Shown: in pieces, positions 47,332-59,870 of the stretch | How positions within the stretch are numbered: position 1 is the first letter of the stretch | How the letters are laid out: every line of letters begins with the position of its first letter | Assembly (NCBI GenBank): GCA_964034945.1 | Contig: OZ035963.1 | Coordinates: 62,583,182-62,647,181 of the forward strand | DNA length: 64,000 bases | Reading direction: 5' to 3' | Source of the DNA: Chrysopilus asiliformis | Lineage: Eukaryota > Arthropoda > Insecta > Diptera > Rhagionidae | Notes under the pieces: model-generated | The model's database searches: none | The model's input: only the letters and a program-made list of their open reading frames with translations | Told to the model about the DNA's origin: nothing | Position numbers and translations under genes: made by a program

Positions 47332-47984
47332 CGTGGAAAATCATAGAATGTTGTTGAATGTGTTCCAATTCCCGTAACTAGGCGTATACAAATTCATTTG
47401 TTTTAAATAAATGGAAAATATTTTTGGCATTATCTCGTAAATGTTTCATTTAAAAAGAAGTGAGACAGCCCAAAACTTATCTAGAAATAAAAAAAAACTT
47501 CTTTATACGACGAACCATCAGGGGTGGAATCGGGTAAGGTGACAAGTGATAGTGATTGTCACTTGTAAATTTTTTGGACTTAAATATAACTATCCAGATT
47601 TTAGTCAAATTTTTCTAAAGAAAACCGGCAACTAACAGAATATCACCATTTCATGATTGAATTTTCATAAAAATTTGTGAAACTTTCACACTGTCGAGTT
47701 CGAAATAATTGACGATTGACAATCTCTATTACTTGTCACAGTACGCGATTCCAACCCAGGGTTTGGATCTCAATTCGAAATTCTGTTACATCTTTTTAAG
47801 TTCTTGCCTTCTTTGTGAACTTTTTTTTAATAACAAAATCAATTTTGGCTCCTGGTGGGGGGATGGAGAGCCGGAGGCGTCAGTTTATTTTATTTATTTT
47901 TTCGATTTTTTTCCTGGATGGTATTCCGAGTCTTTTAGGTGGTAAGAAGTTTTTAATATGAAAATTATTTAAAAACATAAGAAA
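47332..47984. other. Non-coding stretch
   Basis: AT-rich; nothing recognised. Confidence 0.5.
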
Positions 47985-48150
47985 AGCTACAATTTCCAAG
48001 GGCCAATCGTCAAATACTCTATATGAGGACCGAGAAATCTTTGATTTAAAAAAATCTTTTGTGTGAGAGAGGAGAGAAGAATTGATCTGGTTGGATTTTG
48101 AACCAGAAAATCATATAGAATGGTATCCCCTTAAACTTGAACACTTACGA
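47985..48150 (-). repeat. Family B repeat, terminal fragment, minus strand
   Basis: AAAGCTACAATTTCCAAGGG, then CCAATCGTCAAATACTCTAT, then ATGAGGACC and a purine-rich GAGAGAGGAGAG stretch, the inverse of the family B end at 12.6-12.74 kb. Only the terminal block survives. Confidence 0.65.
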
Positions 48151-48581
48151 TGATAGTAAAGGGTATTAAAAAATTAATTTCGACATGACTAACTTTTTTT
48201 GCACCATCAATGTGTTAATTGTTTACATCAATAGTGTTTCGTATTAAACGTACGAGGGTTACAGTTTCCACAAAGTCACATAAAAAGTGTAAATGCTTAG
48301 TAATAAATGCTTAGTGTAGAGTATTTATTATGATAAGAGCTTATGGTAAAATTTATTTTTATGAGCTTTACTGCTAATCGGGAATACTAAAACAATAATA
48401 TTCAATGAAATCGGTAGAAGGTTTCAAATGAGATGAGTTAAGTCTAATCAAAATATTATAAAACAGATAATATTTGTGTTATTAGAATTTTTACTAAAAT
48501 TATTGTTTATCAAATTTTTAAAATTGTAATAAATCAATGGCTGTTTTTTTAAATGATCCGATTAAAAGCGCTATATTGATT

Positions 48582-48912
48582 ACTACCTTGCACACCCGTC
48601 GTTGCCGGGTTAAGTTTTTTTTAAAAAAATTTTTTATGGTCTATGTTGGAGCTAAACTTTAGGCCAATCGGTTCGGTAGTTTCCCCGCTAAAGGGTAACA
48701 TAGAGGAAGAGCTAAGTTTCGAGATCACTTTACCCCCTCCCCTTACTCCCCCACCTCTCGGGCTACTTTTCCGTATGCCTATGTTGCAACTAGAACTACC
48801 ACAGACACTCATGCCAAATTTGAAGTCAATCGGTTCAGCCGTTTTTGCGTGAAAAAGGAACAGACAGACAGACAGACAGACACCAACTTATTTTTATATA
48901 TTAGTATGATAA
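48582..48912 (+). repeat. Family A repeat, two modules
   Basis: The 5' end is CTTGCACACCCGTCGTTGCC then GGGTTAAG; two modules follow, then a GACAGACAGACAGACAGACA microsatellite and TATATTAGTATGATAAGG. The middle module present at 44.7 kb is absent. Confidence 0.8.
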
Positions 48913-49054
48913 GGAAACGTATGAGAGTTTATTGTGGTTTTAAATTGTTTCTAGGTTATTTTAATAACTAGTAATAACGTTTAGGATCGCAAAAAGCTAT
49001 GCAATTACCAGCTAGAATTTTAAGCTTCTGTTTTACGCCGCTAGATTTTTCCGC

Positions 49055-49215
49055 CTGGATGCCCGTGAACACAAAAATTTCCGAAAAAAATTGAACTAGA
49101 GACTTGAAATTTTGTATAGTTGCGTTGCTCGTAAGTGGCTAGGATAAGGTGTTGAACGGGCAAAATTAGACCACTCCTTCCCCCCTCTTCCATACAAATA
49201 GAATTTTTTTTTCTA
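49055..49215 (+). repeat. Family B fragment
   Basis: CCTGGATGCCCGTGAACAC, then GAACTAGAGACTTGAAATTT and a CCACTCCTTCCCCCCTCTTC block, matching the part after the microsatellite in the 11.6 kb copy. No ends recognisable. Confidence 0.6.
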
Positions 49216-51045
49216 TTTTCTAGATGTAACAGAAAATGTATAAAATAATGATAATAAATTTTTTTCGTGGAAATCTTAGCTTGAAATGGAAATCTTCGTT
49301 TTATGTAAATAAAGCTCACATGCTACCAACATCACACATCATTTTTATCTTGATTAACGTACGCTCTCGTTAATTAACTGATCAAAAAGTTCGAAAAACA
49401 TAATGATGAAAAAAGAAAAAAACTTTGGAGGCCACATAAAAAACTGCATAACACAGTTTTATATTAAAGCAAAAACTATTTAGCCCTTTCTAATCAGACA
49501 CAGTATGAAGCTATTAAGATAATAATTTCGCCCTTGCTAAGGTTATGAATTTGCTCCAAATACCAAAAAGTGCGCCAGCGATCGGCAAAGATGATAACTC
49601 CGGCTAAATTAATCTGTTTTCAAGAAAATGCTGACAAAGTCGTGGGCCCTGCGGCAGTTTGGCCACGCACTCTCTAACAAAATCAACGTCTTTCGACTTC
49701 GATTACCGCAATTCGATTTGAACACGATTGATGGAGTTTTTTTTCCCGCCACATTTCAAATTTTCGAGTATTTTTTTGTTCGTTTGTGTGCCGCCGTCTT
49801 CAGTGATTGTCTTATGATGACATAATGTTTTAATTAAAGTTCTATCAGCACGTAATTCCCTGGCATTATGTGTCATTTGTGCAAAATGATGAAAATCAAA
49901 CAGCAGTTTATCGCCGTTAGTGGCAACAGCGATTGAGGTGATGATCGTCAAAGTTCATCAAGATTTCTGACTGATTTCTGTTTTGACAACCAGAGCGAAT
50001 TAAATGCGTTGGAGCGAATCTGATGGGTTCGGACCTTTAGCACCTCCTTTATAATTAAACAATCATAACTGAAGTTTTTGGATCATTTTTTTTCGAAAAA
50101 AATATTTTTTGAAGCAGAACTTAGTCAACATGAAAAAAGGTTGAAGGGTAAGGAAACTGCCTTGGCATCTTATGCTCGGCTGTAGTCATAATACAACGTC
50201 TAATTAAATCAAACATGCTACAAATGATTTGCGCAAACTCTATGCCATGTAATTATAGTTTTTTTTTTCATACTTTGTTTCAACCACAATTCAAGTTAAT
50301 TTTTAATGCAAAAACATGTACGAAATCACAGGTATTTGTTCTGTGGCAATATGTTAGATCGTCTCACACCGCAGATGGTTTTACACGTGTGTTTTTTTTC
50401 TAAATGCATTCAATAAATTGCAATTAGAAATGCAAAATTCCTCTCATTCAAACCATAGCACAAAAAAAACCTATTGATCGAAAAAACTTGATCGTCGTAC
50501 CGAAAATTACATACAGAAAATCAATAATCGATAAAAGTTTCCAATCAATGGGCCTCAGCAGGGACCCCAATCAAATCTTTGCAGGAATGAAAAGAGGGCT
50601 TCAATGGGGCTTCTTAGGTGACTAGTTTTTAGGTGGCTGGGTCAATGGCAAATTTTCTGTATGAGGTTTGGCCTTTAAATTTTTTGGAACAATCTGTGGT
50701 ACCTCATTCTGAATTTTGTATACTTTTTTGATGGCATTATGAAGAATTTCTTGTTTTTTTCAAAATTTTTGTATTAGTGATCCTTAGAAATCAAAGGTTT
50801 TTGTAAATAAAAGGCGTTACCATTGCTAATAGTTACGTACCTAACTGGTGTCTGAGACATTGCCACTAGTGTAGCCTATATTTCAGTGAAAGAGCTGCAA
50901 AAAATGTGGCAGTCCCGTTTTGTGATGATTTCGGGAAAAATTTGGTTGGAAGAATTGCTTTTAAAAAATTCGAGAAAAAAAACATTTTCTTTTAAAACAA
51001 TACGACAAAAAGTTTATGCATAATCCATAAAATACTTAAAACTAA
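49216..51045. other. Non-coding stretch
   Basis: AT-rich; no supported exon, RNA or bounded element. Confidence 0.5.
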
Positions 51046-51468
51046 TGGTTCAAACACAGTGGAGGCGGCAAGCGGCAGCGGTAGGCGGCATTTTTTTTTG
51101 CACTAACGTAGCGCAACGAGAGCTGCTACAATACAGCGACAGCGGCAGCGCACTTTTTCCGTCGCCGCCGAGTTTGAAACAAAGTCAAACTTGCCGCCGC
51201 CGCCCAAAATGTTTTATGAAAACCACCACATTCGGCGCCACATTCTATGACGATTTTTCTTCGTTGTTTTGTGACAACCATTACATTCGGAGCCATATTC
51301 TATGCAGATGTTTTGACGTTTTGATTTCGCAAGACGGAAGCATATGCCGACCGTGCCGCTATCATTGTAGCTGGCTCGGCGGTATGTGTGGCGGCGCCAT
51401 GCCGCCCGACGTCGCCATGCCGCCCACCGTCGCCGCTGCTGCTTGCCGCCTTCATTGTGGTTGAACCA
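51046..51468. mobile_element. GC-rich MITE with TAA target duplication (PIF/Harbinger-like)
   Basis: Terminal inverted repeats TGGTTCAAACACAGTGGAGG and the inverse of TGGTTCAACCACAATGAAGG continue through GCGGCAAGC for about 30 bp. The flanks are TAA on both sides (51043-51045 and 51469-51471). A 3-bp TAA/TTA duplication is characteristic of PIF/Harbinger elements. The interior is full of GCGGC/GCCGC triplets and far more GC-rich than the surrounding AT-rich DNA, which produces a long but meaningless open frame. Confidence 0.8.
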
Positions 51469-53381
51469 TAAGAATTCGATTTTAGTGAAGGCAATATTTT
51501 TTTACCTTGCTCTTCTATAGAGGGAAAGTATTATATGGAGACCTACTCGAAAACATGGGTCTCCTCACCGGTCATGTATTCCGGATTGGAACAAAAAAAA
51601 AAGGTCACCCTAAGCATACCCAAAAATTAGCATCGCCGATTTTAAACCTCGTTGTTAGTCAAAAAAATACTTCACCTGCGATGCATTGCTGTTCTTAGAA
51701 TCTGATTTTGTGTTAGAATTTTTAAAGTTTTATGTTGGAATATGATCCGAAAAAGGTTGCACAACTTAATGCTTCAAAGTTTCATGGGTCTCTCAAAATT
51801 TTCCCGGGCCTAGGGCCTCAGGTTGTCTAAGTCCGCCTGTGGGGACTGTAAAGAGGGTTTGGTTTAAAATCTTATGTTTGATACTATCAGTCTCTCCCTA
51901 AAATTTGATCCAAATCGGTTAAGTAGTTCTTGAGTTATAAGCGAACATACAAACAGTTAAACAACAACGTTTGAATTATAGCATATTTCTCTGTCAATCT
52001 TAAAATTTGATTATTTTGATAATTATGTCAACTTAAATTTAATTTGCAATCAAACAAAACTTAGAATTGTCCCTGAGACCAATTAATATCCGATTTTATC
52101 GGAGGTTATTTAAAAAAATTATTAAATAAGTGTTACCTAAACTGGTTTAATCTCTCTTCAACAAACTGAACAGTTATAAAACTGATTCCGTTCATTACTA
52201 GCTTCGAGTTATTTGTTTATTTTTACTTTGAGTCAATACTTGAAAGAAAAAAAAGACTGATCGACCTTAAAGCAAAAGAGTTGTACTTTGCTGCTTCGGA
52301 ATCGCTATAAGTGAACATTAAAAACAATTTAATTTTTGATCACCTGAAAAAGTGCAAATGAGTTTGTAAACACATGCTGCTATACTTTGATTTACCTGTA
52401 ATTGAGGGATAATAAATATACTAAGTAAAACTCCAGCGTATGGAAAAAAAAACATAACGAAATGATTATTCAGAAGAATGTCGATTTCGAACTACTAGAC
52501 TGGCCAAAAGTATATCTGATTATACTAAAAAAACTATATTTTCACTTTTTTTCTTTTGCAATATTACAACACGAATTTAAATAATCTTTCAAAATTCCAA
52601 AAATGTAAATGTGCACATTGCAATTTGGAGGCATTTCGGTTAACACACGTTTTGAACCAGGAACAAAAAAACGCTTCGGAAAATACACACACGAGAAAAG
52701 CGATTTAAAGAAGCGATGGCGCTAAATACGGACGGAGAAAAAATAAAAACGCTGAAAATGGTAAACTTCAATTCAATTGTCGATTATAAACAATTCTGTG
52801 CGCGGAGCGAGTGGATAAACTGAATAAATTTTACAATAAAACATCATAAAATGTATAACAAAAAGAAAATGTATATTAAATCAAATAGAGGTGAATTTCA
52901 AACAACAGAATTACAATTTTTCTTAAGTCATGGCAAATGGTTGTTTGTTATAATGGAGGCAGTGTGCCACCATCGCCCGGTTTTCAAAATCAACATTAGT
53001 TGACTTTATTATGGACTCCATTTGCTGAATATAGAGTTTGGTTTGATGTTGAACGGGCGACAATTTACAGTGAAAATTGTAAGATTTTCAAATGTTAAAA
53101 AATTTGTGTAGTGATTTTCAGGCATTTTTTAAAATATTTTTTACAAATATTTAAAACATTTTCAAAAGGGTTTTCAATTTGGGCTCACCATAGTTGGCTT
53201 ATGTTGAGGACTCCAAAAACATCAGTTTTTAATTCAGTAAAGTTTCAAAAATTGATCTGCATGACCGTCTAAAAGTTTTAAAATTCTTTTTTCGACTTTT
53301 TTTTAAATGCCTCAAGATATTGGAAAATACTGTAAGCAGACGTTTTTGAAAATTCCAAGTTCTTTAATTCAAATTTTCACA
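51469..53381. other. Non-coding stretch
   Basis: No gene supported. CCCGGGCCTAGGGCCTCAGG and the sequence after it at 51803-51840 look like a lone hAT-type terminus, but I found no partner. Confidence 0.45.
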
Positions 53382-53523
53382 AAAAGCTGGTCGAAAAACC
53401 ACCATCTTTTATTTTAAAAGCTGATCGAAAACCCACCATCTTTTATTTTAAAAGCTGATCGAAAACCCACCATCTTTTATTTTAAAAGCTGATCGAAAAC
53501 CCACCATCTTTTATTTTAAAAGC
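53382..53523. repeat. 34-bp minisatellite, four copies
   Basis: The unit AAAAGCTGATCGAAAACCCA plus CCATCTTTTATTTT is repeated four times with almost no divergence (the first copy has GGTCGAAAAACC), followed by a partial AAAAGC. High identity suggests recent expansion. Confidence 0.95.
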
Positions 53524-53560
53524 CTTAAATAAGAAAAACTACTCGTCCGATTGAAGTAAA

Positions 53561-53695
53561 TTTTTGGGCCATGTAAAATTTTGGGTCATGTAAAATTTTT
53601 GGTCATGTAAAATTTTGGGCCATGTAAAATTTTGGGCCATGTAAAATTTTGGGTCATGTAAAATTTTGGGTCATGTAAAATTTTGGGTCATGTAG
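53561..53695. repeat. 17-bp minisatellite, about eight copies
   Basis: The unit TTTTGGGYCATGTAAAA is repeated about eight times with GGCC/GGTC alternation. It starts only 38 bp after the end of the 34-bp minisatellite, although the two units are unrelated. Confidence 0.95.
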
Positions 53696-56600
53696 GAGGA
53701 GAAGAAGAATTTGTTAGAAAATTTGTGTTTACTTTAATAGGGTTCAATTGAAGTTTTTTTTTTTAGAATTTTTGGTAGTTGAAAAAATGGTTTTTTTACG
53801 GGTTTTACTTTTAGGGGCCCCACAAAAAAAATTTCGGCAAACGAAAACTTGAATAATTTCACACATTTTTGGGCTGAAGCTCAGGAATCGATAGCTTTTT
53901 TTTGGCGATTTCCCAAAAAAAAAGAGTATATGCGTTCGGCTGTAGTTATGAAAGAAGGATGTTCCCCTGTAACTTTTGAACCCCTCAATGGAGAACATTG
54001 AACCAAATTGCGTTGGATTGCTTGTGATGACGCGGATGTTTTTAGCTATGTTTGTAGCAGGATTTCCCCTTCTCTATGACGCTCTCACCAGATATCTTGT
54101 AAACCAGACAATACATTTTTGTGGGGTAGAAGCATACAACTGTGGTGGATCCCCATATAATTTAGTGTTACAAGGGGGTCGTAATTTGGGCTACAAAACC
54201 ACCAAATCCGCTGGGATCTCGAGGTTTTCGACGTTGCAAAAAAAAAATCCCTAAAAAAATGCCTCCAAATTTTCGGTCCTTTAAAACACTGTGTATTAAT
54301 GGAGAAGTTTGCAGTTATGGTGGCTACCCGGATATCTGGATCCAGAATTTTTCACGAACTGTTCCTGGGAAAAATGGGTAACCGGTGTCAGAAAATCACG
54401 GATTTAAACAACCAACATTACTGATTATTTGAATTTCTCGACCATTTGGATTCTAATATTATTTATTTTGACAAAACTGTTAAAAGGTTTGTAATCGATC
54501 TGACAATTAAAAAAACGGTTTTGAAGAAAAATCTGGATATCGAAATATTGGTTTGTGAATTGCGCCGCAGTCAAATTTTTCAGAAAGAATGAGAATGTTT
54601 TTGTGAAAAGGGGCGCTGCAGGGGGCGGGGGGAGGGGGGGCGGAGGAGGAATGCGCTGCAGGTGAAAATTTTGGATGTCAATATCAAGTAGAGCGTGAAA
54701 TTGTAATCAGAAGAATCGGAAAATCAGAAGAAAAGAAGAGTAACTCCATGTTTTATCGTCTTGATTTGATAAAATTTACACACATCTAATTTTGTGCCCT
54801 TTGAGAAAGCTGGGCAAGGAACCATCGCTCTTTCTCAACAAAGCCAAGTTCAGCATCTACCCTTAAATTATTCAAAATATAATTAAATAAATGTCATTTT
54901 AATCCATTTAGAGGTTTGACTGTAGATAAACAAAAAAAATTATCAAAAGAAAAACTCACCATTCCACACGGAAAACCCGACTCCACATGGGCATTTACCC
55001 AACGTCGCGTCAATCGTTATACTTTTCAGTTAAAATTGTTGTTATATTTGTTTTTAAACAAAATAATAAAAAAACTATATTATTTGCAAAAATGATCTCC
55101 TCAATGGTCAAAACTGTGCCACAAACTCTCGTACACTGTAGCGAGCACTCACTCACTTAGTCAGTTATTATGTGAATTATGTAAGTTTTTTATTCACAGT
55201 CAGTCCAACAGGCCAACGTAACCTTTATTTGTTTGTTAGGGAAAATCATTTACACATGTGTAAAGTGGAAATTTCGATAAGATCACTTACGTTAGATTCA
55301 AAAATTACATTTATTTCACACAATATGCCTTTAAAGGTTTTTTTTAATCAAATTTTCCTCCTTTCTTTTGTGCTCGTAAAATAAATCTCACCAAAAATTG
55401 AAAAAGCGAACAAACTTTTTGTATATTTAAAAAAAAAAACGTTAATAACGATAGTGCACAAAATGATTAAAAATAGTGTTTAATTTACACCCATTCACGA
55501 TCGAATTTTATTTATTTTTTTTTCGTAAGCGTCTTTTTTCTGACCGGTCTATTATGTGTTCAATAATAAAAAAAACCCATCGATGGCCGAATTTCGTGTT
55601 GAAAGCGCGATCAATATTTCGATTGAAAGTGATTATTTTGAATTATGTAGGAACTATTTTTTTTATCCTCTCTAGTATTGTTACTTTATTTCGTGGTTAA
55701 TTTACAAAACCATAAAACGCAATTTGATCACTCGATGAAAGGTTCACCTTTTTTATTATAATTTATTGGTATTTCTTGACGACGTTTTTTTTTTTATTGA
55801 CAAAAAATGAAATTAAAATTTTGTATCGCGGGTGATGAATAATTCGTTACATTCGATTACATCGGATACGGTGTTGCGAATTGACGAAAAACTTGGAAAA
55901 TTGCGAATTTCCAGTATTTCGGAAAAAGAGAAATTTCGAATGGTGATGTTGGATGCGAAAAACTTCAAATCTAGATAACGACAGCCGAGGTACATTTCGA
56001 ATGCACTGCCGCCAATTTACTGTAACACTTGGATAAATTGGAGCCGCTATTAAGTCGATTTGCCTGCGATTCCAGTCTAACTGAACTAAATTTCGAACTT
56101 AACTCTTGTAACAACGCGAACAGCGACTAAAAGGTAGGTTGGTTGGTATGAAAACCGAAGTTGAATCCAACATAGATCTATCTTGGATCAGCTGCTGGTT
56201 AAGTCTGTCTACTCGTATCTGAATCTCTTATTCGACTGATTCCGTTGCAAGCTTAGTGAGGCCCCGCGAACTTCAAACGTGGAAAAGGGGGAGTACCGCA
56301 ACGAAACACCAGAAAACGCAGCCAAGTGACGGCAATCGACGGAATTCGCGGCGGCGCCGCAACTGCGGAAATTTCAGTGGCCACCGACATAACCCCGTGA
56401 ACCGCGACGCCACCGCGACATGCAGTTACATTTTTACCGTTTTTTATTTTCACTCCAGATAGATACTAACTGCCACTCCAGCCTGGCCCCAACCACCCCC
56501 ACTCGCCACCTGTTGCTACTGCCTCGTGCCTTCGCGTGCGCCGCGGTATGCAATAAAAGCGTCATGGCGGTGGCCCAACGATCAACCGACCCAGTGATCG

Positions 56601-56934
56601 TTAAAAGTGCACAAAAGCTTTGTTTGGAGAGTAAAATTGGTTGCACTTAAGATTGGGCTTGAGACAGGCCCAAATAGGGATTATTGGATTATTAAAGTTG
56701 CTGAATGTTTGAAATTATCAGGAGTTTTTTTGTTGTAAATTAGTTATTTGCAATAGAAATCTATGAAATAAGGAAATAATGTAATATCACTTGTAATTAA
56801 AATTTGCACAGAACAACATCGTTGAAATTATGGCTTCCACTGTTGTGCCAAACTTTAACATACAATAAGTGATCTAAAATTGTTAAATTGTGGGAAAAAT
56901 AATGTATTTTTCACGTAAAAAATTGGCATCAAAA
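53696..56934. other. Non-coding stretch with possible promoter-like and GC-rich parts
   Basis: No supported coding exon. 54609-54662 is a G-rich patch (GGGGGCGGGGGGAGGGGGGG) bounded by two GCGCTGCAGG copies. On the minus strand, ATG|GTGAGT at about 54958 is a strong splice donor that could end a 5' UTR exon of a minus-strand gene. On the plus strand, AAAG|GTAGGT near 56134 is another. 56240-56650 is GC- and CpG-richer than its surroundings, as many insect first exons are. All of this is suggestive only. Confidence 0.35.
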
Positions 56935-58290
56935 CAGAGAAGCTACAATTGCCAGGGGCCAATCGATAAATACTCTGTAGGAGGACAGAAAATTAAAAAA
57001 AAAATCTGTTTGTGTGGGAGAGAGGCAAGGATGTAAAATTATCACCCTGATTCTGATAGTCGTGTCATTTTCGACAAGAGTCGTTTTATGTGTTGTTATA
57101 CCAACATGTCTTCCAACAACAACATTTTCTACCAACAACAACATGTAAAACGACTCTTGTCGATAACGACACAACTATCAGAATCGGGGTGTATATTCTA
57201 AATACATTTGGAATTTTCACAAAAAGAATACCGAATTAGGATCTCCTTTTCCTTTTTAAATCGAATCCTTCGAGGATTAGGCGGGACATCAATAGCAGGA
57301 GTAGGAGATGTGGCAACGGGGGAGGGGGGTCGGTGGTTGAAGAATTTATTTACTTTTGGTGCTTTTTTAAAGATTTAATTTCATAATTAAACGAAAAATC
57401 TGAATTGAAAAAATGATTTTATGTATTTATGCTGGTAGAAATGGCAAAACTAATTGGAATTTTGTATTTTGTGATCATTTCTCGACATTTTGTAATAACA
57501 TTTTTTTTAAAATTTCATTTTGTAAATTTTTGAAATTTCAAAAAAAAAATCTCAAGGAAATTTCAAATCTAGAGAAAAAAAAAATTAAAAAAAAAAGTTC
57601 TGCAGTTTTAGGAAAAACAAAAAATACACATCCTTCAGGAGACTTTAATCTATTAAAAACCGTTTTCTGCGAGCCGATAGGCCAAAAATTTCGAAACAAA
57701 CAAAGGGTTTTCCTAATATTGAATCCTTAAAAATTGTATCCTTTTATCTCGCAGATGGTTCAAAGGATTTTCATGAAACTCGGGTCCTTACAGTTTTCGG
57801 GGACGAGGAATCGATATCCGGTGTCCTTTTTGGGGGCAAGTCGATTTTTAAAGGACCTCGTCCTTGTACCATTCAAACCGTTGAAAACACATCAAAAAGG
57901 ACATTGGATATCAATTCTCCGTCCCCAAAAACATATAAATTCTGAATTTCAGCCCGATCGGAGGACTTGAATTTTTCGTCCTTAAAAAAAGACAAGGGGT
58001 ACCCCTTGAGATTTTTTCAATTTTGTGACACGTCTTCGATTTCGCTAAAACTTTGCGTAGGGGGGTTTTTCGGGCTCCTGATTAAGAATCTGTTGTATTT
58101 TTTTTCGATATCATTAATGGTTTGAGCAGTGCGGGGGACAGAGGTGTCTTTTCACTGCTATTTATTGGAAGCAAATTTTCAAGTCTCTAGCTCAATCCTT
58201 TCACAAGTTACGGACAGATAGACGGACGGAAAATGTACTAAAAAGAAAAAAAAATTATTGAGTCGCTGTGTATCAGAAGTAAAAGCAAGA
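56935..58290 (-). repeat. Family B repeat, minus strand, interrupted
   Basis: Begins with the inverse of the 3' end (GAAGCTACAATTGCCAGGGG, CCAATCGATAAATACTCTGT) and ends near GACAGATAGACGGACGG and GAAAATGTACTAAAAAG. It contains the inverse of the 11.6-12.7 kb middle blocks (CGATATCCGGTGTCC, CGTAGGGGGGTTTTTC). A palindromic MITE sits inside at 57040-57193, and about 57360-57710 does not match the other copy and is either inserted or lost there. Confidence 0.65.
57040..57193. mobile_element. Palindromic MITE nested in family B
   Basis: Inverted arms of about 55 bp: TATCACCCTGATTCTGATAG, then GTGTCATTTTCGACAAGAGT and CGTTTTATGTGTTGTT; the right arm is the near-perfect inverse ending CTATCAGAATCGGGGTGTA. 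A spacer of about 40 bp carries CAACAACAACAT-type repeats. It is bounded by TA-containing ends and has no coding capacity. Confidence 0.85.
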
Positions 58291-59529
58291 TAAATATTTA
58301 TTCTATTATTTTATAAAAGCATAAAAATAATTTTGCTAGTTGCAAAATATCAAAAAATTTACACAATACATCGCATTGGTCGACAACTTCTATCTGCACC
58401 CTACATTTGATTTTATTAGGCGAAACTAATGCAATTTTTCTTACGTACATTTTTTATTCGCATTGATCTTTACCAAATTGCCAAAATGTACACAATTCTG
58501 CACGTTTCGCGATCATTTAGATTTAGCCTCGGGTATTTCACCAAGCGCGCATTACTCTATAGAGGGTAGTGCTTTGCCAGTTTTACCTCTAACTTACCTT
58601 AAATAGCAAGAAAACCTTTTACTCAATTCAACTCACTCGTTGAGCCATTCAGTCGTTAATTTGTTTGCGTTCGCTGGCATTAATGGCTAAAAGGAGCACG
58701 TCGTCTCTAAGGTGCTTCCCACTCTCAGCGGGAACTTTTACAAAAATTTGCATTTGTTTAATGATTAATGTCGCCCAGAGATGACATTTTTCTGGTAGAA
58801 ATAGCAACTCGATCCCCCTTTCATTATTTCAATCGCAATGCGGTAAATCCGAGCTTTCTATTGGTTTGCCGTGGGTTGACGCATTGACATCTTTTGTTTA
58901 TGAGTGAATTTTTCAGATTTTAAAATTCGGAAAAATATTTTAAAAAAATAGCAGACTTTTGGGCCGTGAGTGATATATTTTTAGGCTGAAGCGAGAATTT
59001 AGTTTCTTGGTGTGAGTAATTTTGTAGTCTAATATAGTTAATGGATTGTAGAAAAACCAAAGACACAAATCCGATCTCTTATTACAACAGTAAGCATAAG
59101 GACAGGCGTTTCTTTTGATCAAAACAGTAAAACTGCAGTGCAACTTACTAAAAATTATTTTTTTTAAAAAAGTCTGACTATGATTTAATGTGAAAAAAAT
59201 CCCAAAAACAATTGCAAACAATTTTGTAGTAAGTTTGATTAAATATATCTTTAAAAGCCAAAAATTGGTTATGTCAATTAAAAATCAGAGAGAATTTATT
59301 GCAACAGAAAGAGTTTAAAAATGTAAAAGAAATCGCAATAAAAAGCGTTTTGAAAATTTAAAAAAAGTGCTGTGAAACGCGTCCATAAAAAAAAAACAAA
59401 AAAAATATCATGTTGAATAACTAATTTGCACACAAAGTTAAAAAAAAAAACCTCCAAGCGCCTGAAAATTTGATAAATTTGGCACACAAAAAAATACATT
59501 TTATAAAATAAAAAAAAAAATAAAAAAAA
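58291..59529. other. Non-coding stretch
   Basis: No gene seen. The part at 58500-58900 is of higher complexity (CGGGTATTTCACCAAGCGCG, GGAGCACGTCGTCTC) and could be regulatory. Confidence 0.4.
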
Positions 59530-59870
59530 ACTACAATTACCAGGGGTCAATCGTCAAATACTGTACATGAGGATGGACAAAATTTTCATAAAAAAATCTC
59601 ATTTGTAGAAGGGAGAGGAGAAGGAATGGATTTTGATGTATGGAACGGTTATGTAAAATCATATTCTAAACACATTTTGTCTTTATACATTTCTCGATAC
59701 TATGCACCGTTTTCGAGAAAATAGAAAAAAAGTATTCAATTTGTATGGGGGAGGAAAGAAGGAATGGTTCGATTGAATTGTGATCTATGGAAGAATTATG
59801 TCAATACGACTCACCGTTTTCGATAAAATTGTGCAAAACTATTTTGTGTGTATGGGAAGGTGGTAATACG
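59530..59870 (-). repeat. Family B repeat, terminal part, minus strand
   Basis: CTACAATTACCAGGGGTCAA, then TCGTCAAATACTGTACATGA, followed by two module-like blocks with GTATGGGGGAGG, GGAATGGTTCGATTG and CACCGTTTTCGA, the inverse of the modules at 4.3-4.6 kb and 44.5-44.7 kb. The microsatellite core is absent. Confidence 0.65.

Noticed and set aside
51045..51464. 139-codon open frame with Cys/His-rich end
   Set aside because: It coincides almost exactly with the GC-rich MITE bounded by inverted repeats and TAA duplications; its length reflects GC content.
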